NCBI RefSeq assembly: GCF_900177625.1
Contig: NZ_FXAU01000001.1
Span: 436,475 to 500,474 of the forward strand
DNA: 64,000 nucleotides
Direction: 5' to 3'
Origin: Sphingobacterium psychroaquaticum
Lineage (GTDB): Bacteria; Bacteroidota; Bacteroidia; Sphingobacteriales; Sphingobacteriaceae
Positions 1 through 9,050 of the stretch are shown here, piece by piece; the stretch's first letter is position 1, and each line of letters opens with the position of its first letter. Under the pieces are notes generated by a model. The model ran no database searches. It was not told the origin of the DNA and saw only the letters and a program-made list of their open reading frames with translations. A program made the position numbers and the translations under genes.

Positions 1-2742
1 CTCGTTCCCCCATGCTGCTTTCCAAGGTGCGGTGGAGCGACCTAGATATACCAAGTCTGTCGTTAGTTCAGGGAAACCATCCTTGTAAATAATTTCACCT
101 GCCGTGTTCCGTTTGTAGCCATAGCCATACATTGCGCCATAATTTCCACCCACACGCGCTTCAATAGTACCTCGAGAACCGTAGATAGTCGACAAGATAA
201 TCGCATTCTCTTCTGAAGATTCAGGCAGTGATATGATAATACCATCATTGTAAGAAAAGTTACCAAACATTTTCCAGTTTAGTTTATCCTTAGCTTTCAG
301 GATTTGGTACGATGTTGCAAATTCAGCTCCTCTGTTACGGACTTCACCAGCATTAATAACCATTCGAGTGTATCCACTTGATGGATCGATTGGCACCGGG
401 AGAATTTGGTCAAAGGTATTGTTCTGATAAACCGCAATGTCAAATGTTAAACGATTTTTGAACATACGAAGGTCGGTACCAAACTCGATGGAACGAGTCG
501 ATTCGTATTTTAGTCCTTCATTTGGAATTTGTACTGGATTGGTCAAACCATCACCATAGCTCGGTACCAGTGGATACGTATAAGCCGTTAGGTATGGGTT
601 TGTTCCGCCACTACCCACATTAGCCAAGGAAGCACGTACTTTGAAGAAGTTGATTGCTTTAGGTAATGTTAGTAATTGTGAAAGGATTAAACTTCCGTTG
701 TACGAGTTGTACATAAAGCCTTTTCCGGCGCCAAATGTAGGCGAAGCCAACGTGCTGGACCAATCGACGCGACTGGTAACATCCAAAAATAAATAGTCTT
801 TAAACTCAAGGTTGGCCATACCATAAATAGAGTTTACGGCGTATTGGCTACGGTACGGTCGCGATACGATCGGCTCTGCTGTGTTTCCTAGGTTATAAAC
901 TCCCGGAACCAAAAGCTTGCTGGTTGCCTTATCATATTTACGATATGTATTAGACATCCGTGCTCCCCCAAAGTTAGCACCCCATTTTATATCCTTGTTG
1001 CGTTCATTACGGTAGCGCGCTAAGAAGTCCACATTGGTCTCTTTTGCAAAAACATTCGTTGTACGGTAATAACCGTTTGCGAACTTGTTAGAATCAAAAG
1101 GCCTTCTGGAGCTTCGTCCATCATAGCTTACATCCATGGAAGCACGTCCCATCAAACTAAATTCTTTGGTGAACTTATAGTCTAGCTGGAAATTTCCCAA
1201 GAAACCGTTTCTATTCTGGTCGTTCAACATTTCATACGCCTGTAAGTATGGGTTATCAAGCAACGTAGACATCGGTGTGTTTTGTTCTACATTTTCTTCA
1301 ATCCACGGATTCTTGAACCAATCCAAATTCATGTTTGGTGTTAGTCCGCGAATAAAGTACATGACGGTACCGTTGTTGTATCCAGTCGTTGGTAGGTTGT
1401 CTGAGTTTTTGTTCGTCAAGGTTACCTTACCCTGCATGCTCAACTTATCTGTTGGTCTGTAGCCGAGTTGTAGATCAAGATTGCTTCTGTTGAATCCCGT
1501 ATTTGGGACCATCCATCGGTTGACGGTATTTCCCAAACTAATTCTAGTCGTCGTTTTGTCCGTTGCCGTAGAGTAAGAAATATTGTTCGAACTGTTTACT
1601 GTCGTTTCGAAGAAATCCTTTTTATTGTTTTCATATGCCACCCATGGGGTACGCTCAGGCGCTGTCAGACGGTAGTATTCCGGGTTAAACTGGTAATACA
1701 TCTGTCCGTTAAATTTAGGTCCCCATGCAGAGGAAGTAGAGTAGGTGCTGGCACCATCTTCGGATCCCCCGTATGAATAGTAAAAATCACCTCCCGCAAC
1801 ACCGGCACCATATTGATTTTGGTAATCAGGCCAGCGGTTGATCGTACCGATTGATGTATTGGAGTTTACACTAATACCCAATCCTGCACTTTTTTTACTT
1901 CCTTTTTTTGTGGTGATAATAATCGCACCATTGGCGCCACGAGCACCGTATAGGGCGGTTGCTCCCGGACCTTTAAGCACCGATATATTCTCGATATCTT
2001 CTGGGTTGATATCGGCCAATCCAGTTCCAAAATCGACAGGTGAATCATCGGATAGGTAGTTTCCATTTCCGTTGGTCGTCATACGGCCTGAGCTGGAACT
2101 GGTAATCACCCCATCAACCACGATTAAAGCCGAGTTGTCGCCCGATAAAGAATTCTCACCACGAAGAATGATTTGGTTGGTTCCTGCAGGACCACCGCCT
2201 GATTTCACGAGATTAAGACCCGCAACCTTACCACTTAATGCATCCGTCCAGTTTGCCGATTGTGCGTCGGTTAATTCTTCTCCGGATACACTTGTAACAG
2301 CGTATCCCAATGATTTTTGTTCCCGTTTAATGCCTAACGCCGTTACCACAACCTCTTCGATCCCTTGCGAGTTTTCTTTTAGATTGATAACCACGCGATC
2401 ATTACTGTTGCTTGCTTGGTATGTTGAAGCATCATAACCAATTAGGTGAAAGGTTAATGTTGCGCCACTATTTACTTCTATTTCAAAAGTTCCATCATTC
2501 TGACTAGAGCCTAAGTTCACGCCATTCGAACGTATGGAAACACCACTCAATCCTGTTTTAGTTGCCTGATCTACAATCCGGCCTTTGATTTTTACTTTTT
2601 GTTGTGGATGAGCCTTCGTGATCGGCTGAGAAACGTGTGCATACACATGACTGCCAGAGTAACAAGCTGTAGCTAAGGCTAGCCAAAAGGCGCTAGAGAT
2701 AGCGCGACCTGGCTTTACTTTTTTAAGCTTTTTTGTTAACAT
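1..2742 (-). CDS. SusC/RagA-type TonB-linked outer membrane receptor, 5' part (3' end outside window)
   Basis: The gene reads leftward from ATG at 2740-2742 and stays open for 914 codons to the window edge. The N-terminus has a basic start and a hydrophobic stretch ending near VYAHV, which looks like a signal peptide. A carboxypeptidase-regulatory-like domain follows (KIKGRIVDQATKTGLSGV, about residues 53-130), then the SusC signature EEVVVTALGIKREQ and a plug domain with LRGENSLSGDNSALIVVDGV and LYGARGANGAIIITTKKG. SusC proteins import oligosaccharides with a SusD partner; no SusD is visible, but it would lie past the left edge. The start is 74 bases after the glpF stop in the same direction, so read-through from the glp genes is possible. 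The substrate cannot be told. Confidence 0.95.
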   Translation of the reverse strand, partial: MLTKKLKKVKPGRAISSAFWLALATACYSGSHVYAHVSQPITKAHPQQKVKIKGRIVDQATKTGLSGVSIRSNGVNLGSSQNDGTFEIEVNSGATLTFHLIGYDASTYQASNSNDRVVINLKENSQGIEEVVVTALGIKREQKSLGYAVTSVSGEELTDAQSANWTDALSGKVAGLNLVKSGGGPAGTNQIILRGENSLSGDNSALIVVDGVITSSSSGRMTTNGNGNYLSDDSPVDFGTGLADINPEDIENISVLKGPGATALYGARGANGAIIITTKKGSKKSAGLGISVNSNTSIGTINRWPDYQNQYGAGVAGGDFYYSYGGSEDGASTYSTSSAWGPKFNGQMYYQFNPEYYRLTAPERTPWVAYENNKKDFFETTVNSSNNISYSTATDKTTTRISLGNTVNRWMVPNTGFNRSNLDLQLGYRPTDKLSMQGKVTLTNKNSDNLPTTGYNNGTVMYFIRGLTPNMNLDWFKNPWIEENVEQNTPMSTLLDNPYLQAYEMLNDQNRNGFLGNFQLDYKFTKEFSLMGRASMDVSYDGRSSRRPFDSNKFANGYYRTTNVFAKETNVDFLARYRNERNKDIKWGANFGGARMSNTYRKYDKATSKLLVPGVYNLGNTAEPIVSRPYRSQYAVNSIYGMANLEFKDYLFLDVTSRVDWSSTLASPTFGAGKGFMYNSYNGSLILSQLLTLPKAINFFKVRASLANVGSGGTNPYLTAYTYPLVPSYGDGLTNPVQIPNEGLKYESTRSIEFGTDLRMFKNRLTFDIAVYQNNTFDQILPVPIDPSSGYTRMVINAGEVRNRGAEFATSYQILKAKDKLNWKMFGNFSYNDGIIISLPESSEENAIILSTIYGSRGTIEARVGGNYGAMYGYGYKRNTAGEIIYKDGFPELTTDLVYLGRSTAPWKAAWGNE

Positions 2743-2816
2743 AGGGTTATTTTATAATTAAATATTGGTTTCAAAAATTGTTAATTCACATTAACTTAAT
2801 GTTAAGAATACATGAA

Positions 2817-3542
2817 TTAATAAATTGTTAAGTACAAAGCGCTCGCTATCAGCGCACCTAGTATGGGGCCGACAATAGGAACCCATGCATATGTAACATC
2901 AAATGCAGCTTTTTTCTTGATTGGAAGTAAGGCGTGCATTATCCGAGGGCCTAAATCGCGTGCAGGATTTATAGCATAGCCCGTTGTTCCACCCAAGGAT
3001 AAACCGATTACCCAAACTAGAAAAGCGACGGGGATTGCCCCGATAGACCCTAGGCCTATAGTTGTCGTATTGTCAATCTTTGCATCGGTGAAATGCAGAA
3101 TAGTAAAGATCAAAAGGAACGTTCCGATTATTTCGCTCAACAAGTTAATAGGAAGATTGCGGATGGCTGGAGAAGTGCAGAAAACCGCATGTTTGGCTCC
3201 CGCATCATCGGTTCGGTCAAAATGGTCTTTGTAGATTGCCCATACGAGGAAGGCTCCAATCATGGCGCCTAAAATTTGAGCCGTCATATATTGCATAGCA
3301 GTTGCTGCATCCAATTTACCCAAGGCGAGGTTCGCCAGGGTTACGGCGCAATTTAAGTGTGCTCCGCTATAGGGGCCCGCAATGGTTACGCCGACAAAGA
3401 CAGCGAGTGCCCAAGCGGTGCAGATTACAATCCAACCGCCGTTGTTTCCTTTCGTATCTTTTAGAACAACATTGGCGACAACGCCTCCGCCCAGAAGTAT
3501 CATGGCGGCTGTACCAATAAGTTCAGCTAAAAATGGTGTCAT
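2817..3542 (-). CDS. glpF: glycerol facilitator (aquaglyceroporin), unusual first NPA box
   Basis: A 241-residue MIP-family channel with six hydrophobic helices. It should let glycerol diffuse through the inner membrane for capture by the kinase encoded just upstream. The second pore motif is canonical (INPARDLGPR, Asn192-Pro-Ala with filter Arg195). The first, normally HLNPAVT, reads HLNCAVT: Asn64-Cys65-Ala66, codons AAT TGC GCC, so Pro is replaced by Cys. The pore Asn and the Asp of NPARD, typical of glycerol channels, are kept, so the pore may still work. It is the last of three glp genes, 22 bases after glpK. Confidence 0.95.
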   Translation of the reverse strand: MTPFLAELIGTAAMILLGGGVVANVVLKDTKGNNGGWIVICTAWALAVFVGVTIAGPYSGAHLNCAVTLANLALGKLDAATAMQYMTAQILGAMIGAFLVWAIYKDHFDRTDDAGAKHAVFCTSPAIRNLPINLLSEIIGTFLLIFTILHFTDAKIDNTTTIGLGSIGAIPVAFLVWVIGLSLGGTTGYAINPARDLGPRIMHALLPIKKKAAFDVTYAWVPIVGPILGALIASALYLTIY

Positions 3543-3564
3543 AATAACAAGGTTTATGTTTTGG

Positions 3565-5058
3565 TTATTTGTAGTCAGCCCAGAATTTTACGGTATCTGT
3601 TGCCCGTTTCCATTCACGAAGCTGTACATCATAGTTTTTTTCTGTGGTATGTGTAAATGTTTTGTCTTCCTTCCATAGTGCTTTAAGCTCCTCAATATCC
3701 TTCCAAAAGCCGACAGCCAGACCTGCTAAGAAGGCGGCACCCAACGCAGTTGTCTCGGTTACGGCTGGTCTGATGACCTTCGTTTGGAGTATTTCTGCCT
3801 GGAATTGCATCAAGAAATTATTCTGTGTTGCACCACCGTCAACGCGCAGTTCCTTGATCGGTGCTTTGGCATCCATTTCCATCGCCTTTAAGATGTCGTG
3901 TGTTTGGTAAGCAATACTTTCCAAAGCTGCCCGTGCAATATGTGCATCATTAGATCCACGAGATAAGCCCACAATTGTGCCGCGCGCTTCTGGGTTCCAA
4001 TGCGGAGCGCCTAAGCCCGAGAAAGCAGGGACAACATACACGCCATTGGTGTCGCTCACGCGCATAGCCAGTGGTTCAATGTCTTCGGATTTTTTAATAA
4101 TGCCAAGTTCATCACGTAACCATTGTACCACTGCTCCACCAATAAAAATGCTTCCCTCCAGCGCATAACTTACTTCGTTGCCTATTTTCCAGGCAACGGT
4201 AGTTACTAATTTATTGGTCGATATAACGGGTTTTTGGCCGATATTCATTAATAAGAAACAACCGGTACCGTAGGTGTTTTTGACCATACCTTCCTGTGTA
4301 CATAACTGTCCGAAAAGAGCAGCTTGCTGATCGCCCGCAATACCTGCAATTGGAATGGCCTTGCTGCTAAGCTCCGTGCTGGTTTCCCCATAGATTTCGG
4401 AACTTGCGCAAACAGTAGGTAGCATAGAGGCTGGAATTTCGAAGATATCCAGTAATTCCTGGTCCCACGTCAACGTATTGATGTTAAATAGGAGTGTGCG
4501 CGATGCATTAGAAACATCGGTAATATGTTTCGCTCCATTTGTCAGGTTATAAACTAACCAAGAGTCTACAGTACCAAAAGCAAGATCCCCTTGTTCGGCG
4601 AGCTGTCTTGCATCAGGTACATGATTCAGGATCCAGTTAATTTTTGAGGCAGAGAAATATGCATCGATAAGTAATCCTGTTTTCTCCTGTATTAAGCGTT
4701 CTAATCCACGTTCGGCGATGGCTTTACAATAATCTGCGGTACGGCGATCTTGCCATACGATTGCGTTGTATATAGGTAAGCCTGTCTTTCTATTCCAAAC
4801 AATAGTTGTTTCGCGTTGGTTGGTAATACCAATGGCCTTGATCGCTTCCAGCTTAATATTTGCTTTCGCAATAACCTCTGTCAAGACCGCCAATTGGGTG
4901 GACCAGATTTCTTGTGCATCATGCTCTACCCATCCCGATTGCGGGAAGAATTGTGTGAATTCTTTTTGCGCAACATTTTCGATACCCCCTTGCTTATCAA
5001 ACAAAATGGCCCGTGAACTGGTCGTTCCTTGGTCTAGTGCTAAAATAAACTCCTTCAT
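3565..5058 (-). CDS. glpK: glycerol kinase
   Basis: A protein of 497 residues, the usual length for GlpK. It phosphorylates glycerol to sn-glycerol 3-phosphate with ATP in the cytoplasm. FGGY-family features are clear: the N-terminal phosphate-binding [13 protein letters not shown], the substrate region [35 protein letters not shown] and the C-terminal [17 protein letters not shown]. It sits between glpD (33-base gap upstream) and glpF (22-base gap downstream) and is probably co-transcribed with both. Nothing in it looks damaged. Confidence 0.98.
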   Translation of the reverse strand: MKEFILALDQGTTSSRAILFDKQGGIENVAQKEFTQFFPQSGWVEHDAQEIWSTQLAVLTEVIAKANIKLEAIKAIGITNQRETTIVWNRKTGLPIYNAIVWQDRRTADYCKAIAERGLERLIQEKTGLLIDAYFSASKINWILNHVPDARQLAEQGDLAFGTVDSWLVYNLTNGAKHITDVSNASRTLLFNINTLTWDQELLDIFEIPASMLPTVCASSEIYGETSTELSSKAIPIAGIAGDQQAALFGQLCTQEGMVKNTYGTGCFLLMNIGQKPVISTNKLVTTVAWKIGNEVSYALEGSIFIGGAVVQWLRDELGIIKKSEDIEPLAMRVSDTNGVYVVPAFSGLGAPHWNPEARGTIVGLSRGSNDAHIARAALESIAYQTHDILKAMEMDAKAPIKELRVDGGATQNNFLMQFQAEILQTKVIRPAVTETTALGAAFLAGLAVGFWKDIEELKALWKEDKTFTHTTEKNYDVQLREWKRATDTVKFWADYK

Positions 5059-5091
5059 TATATCATATATGGTTTAAATGGTTATTTGTTT

Positions 5092-6657
5092 TTATAAGGT
5101 ATATTTTTTTACGAGACTATGGTAGTCTTCCAGCTCTTGGATAACCCAGTCTTCATTTTTATTTAGTTGTTCAGCCATTAGTTTAGCAACTTTTGGAGCG
5201 GCCTCCAGTGAAGCTTGCGCATCCAATAGTAAGAAACGAATACGACGTGCCAAGAAATCTTCTAGTTTGACAACCATTTCATGCTCACAGGCCCATACTA
5301 CTTCTGCCATTCTAAAGTCGTATTTTTCGTGTATTTTTTCGGCAAGCGTTGGTGTATCGGTCATTAATTTCGTGATCGCATCCATATCGCTGCCATACAC
5401 CTGCCAGTGACCAGACTGTTTGTTCGTTGTTGATCCATGAATCGGTAGATGTAGGGTCTTACAGGCTTTATTTTCCAGTCCGGTTGTGGCAATGGCAAAA
5501 TCAACGGTTTCTTCACCCATTTTACGGTAAGTTGTCCATTTACCACCTGTTATGGTTACTAAGTTGGACGGACTTTTAATGAGCTTATGGTCACGCGATA
5601 TTTCTTTTGTACTGTTACTATCGCTGTTTGTAGGCGCTGCAAGCGGTCTAAGTCCCGCAAAGATGCTCAACACATCCTGACGTGTTGGTGCATGCTCTAA
5701 ATATGCATTTGCGGTGTTCAAAATAAAGGTAATTTCCTCCTCCAAAGGACGCGGCTCGATTTGATGCTCATTGAGCGGGGTGTCGGTTGTTCCAAGCAAT
5801 ACTTTATCATGCCATGGCACACCAAAAAGTACGCGACCATCGCTTGTCTCTGGAATCATAAGGGCATCAATATTTCCGAGGAATTTTTTATCTACGACAA
5901 TGTGCGCCCCTTGGCTCGGTCGTACTAGGTTTTTATGTGTTGCGGTATCGAGCTTCAGAATGTCATCTACAAATATTCCGGTCGCGTTGATAACAGCTTT
6001 CGATTTAATGGTGTACACTTCCTGGGTCTGTTGGTCTGTAAATACTAAACCATTCACCTTTCCTGCATCATCTTTTGTGATGGCGGTAACATCCGTATAG
6101 TTCAGGACCGTTGCACCATGTTCTGCCGCTGTTTGCGCCAGGTTGATAGCCAATCTAGCGTCATCAAACTGACCGTCGAAATATTGAATCCCGCCAATTA
6201 AGCCTTTCGTTTTTATCTTGGGAAGTTTTTCAATTACTTCTCTTTTATTAAGGAGCGAAGATTTACCGATCCGTAGACTGCCGGCCATCCAATCGTACAT
6301 CTTTAAACCGATAAGGAATTTCATCTTTCCGAAAAAAGAATAGGAGGGAATGACAAAGCTCTGTACGAAAGAAACATGCGGGGCGTTTTTAAATAACAAG
6401 CCGCGCTCTTTTAGTGCAGAATAAACAAGTTTTACATCGCCATTAGCCAAGTAGCGGACACCACCATGTACGAGTTTTGTGCTCTTGCTGGAGGTTCCCT
6501 TTGCAAAGTCATATTTTTCGATCAGCAATGTTTTGTATCCTCTAGACGCTGCATCAACCGCAATCCCTAGTCCGGTAGCGCCGCCACCAATAATTGCGAT
6601 ATCCCATTGGTCAGCTGTTTTGACCTGTTTTAATGCTTCGGTTCTTTTGAAATTCAT
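5092..6657 (-). CDS. glpD: glycerol-3-phosphate dehydrogenase, FAD-dependent aerobic type
   Basis: A protein of 521 residues. It oxidises sn-glycerol 3-phosphate to dihydroxyacetone phosphate at the inner membrane and passes electrons to quinone. Visible features: the dinucleotide-binding IIGGGATGLGIAVDAASRG at the N-terminus, KSTKLVHGGVRYL, FDGQFDDARLAINLAQ, and the C-terminal GGKWTTYRKMGEE, followed by the extra helical domain of GlpD proteins. It is the first gene of the glpD-glpK-glpF unit and is divergent from glpR. On the minus strand a TATCTTTA box (6693-6700) resembles the Bacteroidota -7 element, so the operon promoter is probably in the 124-base gap to glpR. Confidence 0.97.
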   Translation of the reverse strand: MNFKRTEALKQVKTADQWDIAIIGGGATGLGIAVDAASRGYKTLLIEKYDFAKGTSSKSTKLVHGGVRYLANGDVKLVYSALKERGLLFKNAPHVSFVQSFVIPSYSFFGKMKFLIGLKMYDWMAGSLRIGKSSLLNKREVIEKLPKIKTKGLIGGIQYFDGQFDDARLAINLAQTAAEHGATVLNYTDVTAITKDDAGKVNGLVFTDQQTQEVYTIKSKAVINATGIFVDDILKLDTATHKNLVRPSQGAHIVVDKKFLGNIDALMIPETSDGRVLFGVPWHDKVLLGTTDTPLNEHQIEPRPLEEEITFILNTANAYLEHAPTRQDVLSIFAGLRPLAAPTNSDSNSTKEISRDHKLIKSPSNLVTITGGKWTTYRKMGEETVDFAIATTGLENKACKTLHLPIHGSTTNKQSGHWQVYGSDMDAITKLMTDTPTLAEKIHEKYDFRMAEVVWACEHEMVVKLEDFLARRIRFLLLDAQASLEAAPKVAKLMAEQLNKNEDWVIQELEDYHSLVKKYTL

Positions 6658-6781
6658 TTCCGTTTCTTTCGTTTTATGGTGATTATATGGTAAAGATAAT
6701 AAAAAGCGTAAATAAACGAAGATTTGTGAAATTTTTTAACTTTTGGATTTGCAAGTGCTTACGATTTCCTATCTTGGACAT
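6658..6781. promoter_or_regulatory. divergent glpD/glpR promoter region
   Basis: This 124-base, AT-rich gap separates glpD (minus) from glpR (plus). On the minus strand TATCTTTA at 6693-6700 differs by one base from TAnnTTTG and lies about 36 bases from the glpD ATG. A T/A-rich stretch with CGTTTATTTACGCTTTTTAT (minus strand) precedes it. A GlpR operator is expected here from the gene layout, but I could not define a clear repeat. Confidence 0.5.
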
Positions 6782-7540
6782 ATGAATAATGTTGAAAGGC
6801 ACCAATACATCATTAAGGAGATTGAAAAAAATTGTCATGTTTCCGTGGTTGATCTTTGTGAAACTCTAAAGGTTTCGTCGGTTACGATACGAAAGGACTT
6901 ACAGTTTTTGGAAGATGCAGGCATTGTGTTTCGTACGCACGGTGGTGCAACCAATGTTAATCCGTATCAGAAGGATCGTTCGATTAACGAAAAGGCGAGT
7001 TTGTTTGCCGATTTAAAACGAAAGATAGGGGCAGAGGCCGCAAAGTTGGTGGAGCCCAATGACTCTATTATTATTGCATCGGGAACAACGATGCAGTATT
7101 TTGCACAGGAAATTGCTCCTCAGGATCGGTTGACGGTAATTACCTCGGCTATTAATGTAACGCTAGAACTGATAAAGCATGATAATGTAGATATCATCCA
7201 GTTGGGTGGGCCGGTGCGGAAAACATCGTCTTCCATAACCGGCCGATACGCAGAAGATCTATTAGGTGATTTTTTTTGTTCGAAACTTTTTTTAGGGGTG
7301 GATGGCATTGATCTGGACTTCGGCATTACGACGACTAATGTACACGAAGCGCTGCTCAACCGACGGATGATGGAGTCGGCACATAAGGTTATTGTGTTGG
7401 CAGACTCTTCTAAGTTTGATCGGAAGAGTCTGGGTAAGATTGCCGGCCTTGCTAAGATAGATATGATCATTAGTGATAGTATCCCACTTAAATACCAACA
7501 GTTGTTTGATTCATTGGGGATTGAATATCGGATTTGCTAA
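6782..7540 (+). CDS. glpR: DeoR-family transcriptional regulator, probable glycerol repressor
   Basis: The chosen start is ATG at 6782 (MNNVERHQYIIKEIEK), giving 252 residues. A TTG 39 bases earlier would add 13 residues that DeoR proteins do not have. The N-terminus (about 1-57) is a DeoR winged helix-turn-helix (VVDLCETLKVSSVTIRKDLQ, then THGGA). The rest is the DeoRC sugar-phosphate sensor domain with IIASGTTMQYFAQEI, VITSAINV, LGGPVRKTSSSITG and VLADSSKF. Divergent placement next to glpD points to control of the glp genes by glycerol 3-phosphate. The family also regulates other sugar phosphates, so the role rests on context. Confidence 0.9.
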   Translation: MNNVERHQYIIKEIEKNCHVSVVDLCETLKVSSVTIRKDLQFLEDAGIVFRTHGGATNVNPYQKDRSINEKASLFADLKRKIGAEAAKLVEPNDSIIIASGTTMQYFAQEIAPQDRLTVITSAINVTLELIKHDNVDIIQLGGPVRKTSSSITGRYAEDLLGDFFCSKLFLGVDGIDLDFGITTTNVHEALLNRRMMESAHKVIVLADSSKFDRKSLGKIAGLAKIDMIISDSIPLKYQQLFDSLGIEYRIC

Positions 7541-7549
7541 TTCAGGTAT

Positions 7550-8791
7550 CTATTTTTCCATTTTAACGATTAGGCTGTCTAAGTATCGGGTGATCGAGTA
7601 GAGCACGATACCATTGACTGGACCATTTTCACCCAACGTTGATACCCGGAGCTCACAACTATTTTTTAGTGCGTTCATCGTATAGGTTTGAATACCTAAT
7701 TGAATAGGAAGAGTGATAAATGTACCTGCATCTGCAAATTTGCCACTCATAACAATCATTTGTGGATTGAATAGTTGGATGAGATGAGAAATTGCCTTGC
7801 CTAGATTTTTGCCCAGTATGTTAAGTAGATCAATGGCGTATTGATCCCCCAGATTTGCCGCTTCAATTATGTCTTTCGGGAGGAGGGCCTCTTTTTCTGG
7901 TAATTGTGTTAGTGTCGTCGGTATTTTTTCAGCAATATCTTCTTTTGCTCTGTTTACTAAAGCCACTCCTGAAGCCACAGTCTCCAGACACCCTCGTTTG
8001 CCGCAGTAGCAGAGCTGGCCATCTTCTACAAAAACCATGTGCCCCACTTCGCCAGAGAAACCGTCGTTCCCCATATACACTTCTCCATTAATAATAATAC
8101 CGAGACCAATACCCCAATCCATTTGAATGATCAGTACATTTTTCTTGCCAATGGCGGCACCGTAATTTAGTTCACTTATTGCGGCCGCTTTTACATCATT
8201 TAGAATATAGACATCCTTTTGAAAGGTTTCTTTTATGTGTTGGCGTAAGTTAAAGTTTGGGGCGTAATAAAAGGTGAGGTTCTCGCCCGTTTCGGTATTG
8301 ATAAGTCCAGGCATTAAAATTCCGATCCCCATAATAGTAAACCAATCTAGTTTGCTTTCTACGGCATACTGACGAATGATCTCGATTAGGTTATCTATCT
8401 TGTCTGCATCTTTCGCGAGATTATTGGTGTATGTTTTTCCTTCGTGAACGATCTCATTATTATTATCCAATACGATGAGACGAACTGTGAAGCGTTCAAT
8501 TTCTATGCTGAGGATATTCAGTATCCTGTTTTTTATTTGGTACAGGTTAGGTTTACGGCCACCGATTGATTCACCTTTGCTCTTTTGCTCTAGTAGTCCT
8601 TCTTGGATGAGCTCCGACATAATCAGATTAAGTGTAGGTAAGCTTAAGTTTACTTTCGTAGCAACTTCATTTATCGTTATCGCATAATTTTCGAAAATAG
8701 TCTTCAGAACCTTTAGTTTAACTAAGGCATTTTTTCTTTGCTTGGACGTAAATGATGGATTCTCCGAAAAAATCTGGCTGATTAATGTCAT
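7550..8791 (-). CDS. ROK-family transcriptional regulator (NagC/XylR type)
   Basis: A protein of 413 residues. Residues about 22-75 form a winged helix-turn-helix (TINEVATKVNLSLPTLNLIMSE is the core); residues about 90-400 form a ROK sugar-binding fold. The ROK zinc motif is intact (GEVGHM about 248-253, then CYCGKRGCLETVASG from 261), as is ND at 198-199, the catalytic Asp site in ROK kinases. The N-terminal HTH argues for a repressor rather than a kinase. It is convergent with glpR (9-base gap) and divergent from the Gfo/Idh-DUF1080 pair, which makes that pair its likeliest target. A TATCTTAG box at 8828-8821 (minus strand) may be its -7 element. Confidence 0.9.
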   Translation of the reverse strand: MTLISQIFSENPSFTSKQRKNALVKLKVLKTIFENYAITINEVATKVNLSLPTLNLIMSELIQEGLLEQKSKGESIGGRKPNLYQIKNRILNILSIEIERFTVRLIVLDNNNEIVHEGKTYTNNLAKDADKIDNLIEIIRQYAVESKLDWFTIMGIGILMPGLINTETGENLTFYYAPNFNLRQHIKETFQKDVYILNDVKAAAISELNYGAAIGKKNVLIIQMDWGIGLGIIINGEVYMGNDGFSGEVGHMVFVEDGQLCYCGKRGCLETVASGVALVNRAKEDIAEKIPTTLTQLPEKEALLPKDIIEAANLGDQYAIDLLNILGKNLGKAISHLIQLFNPQMIVMSGKFADAGTFITLPIQLGIQTYTMNALKNSCELRVSTLGENGPVNGIVLYSITRYLDSLIVKMEK

Positions 8792-9050
8792 AAAATGATT
8801 AGTGTGGTTTTAACAACGTCCTAAGATAGGGAAAATAATAAATTACTTTTATGAAATTTTTGCTAAAGTTTTTTTATTTCTTAAAAACTTATTCTAACTT
8901 TAGTTCGATTTTGAAAGGAATATAGCATTCAAGATCTAGGTTATGATACGACTGTCGGCAGGGTGTTCTTCGCAACAATTATCTGACAGTATAGACATTC
9001 AATATAATTTATATTAAATTAGAAACTTCAACTAAACTAACTAATCCATA
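8792..9050. promoter_or_regulatory. divergent promoter region between the ROK regulator and Gfo/Idh gene
   Basis: This 259-base gap has a near-consensus -7 box TAACTTTA at 8895-8902 for the rightward genes. An inverted repeat CTAAAGTT (8863-8870) and AACTTTAG (8896-8903) brackets the -33 to -7 interval, a plausible repressor site. The expected leader is about 140 bases and contains a CTGTC/GACAG pair. No reading frame was seen. Confidence 0.45.

Noticed and set aside
1277-2437. Plus-strand frames over the first SusC gene
   Set aside because: They are shadows of the minus-strand receptor, which has clear plug and carboxypeptidase-like domains.
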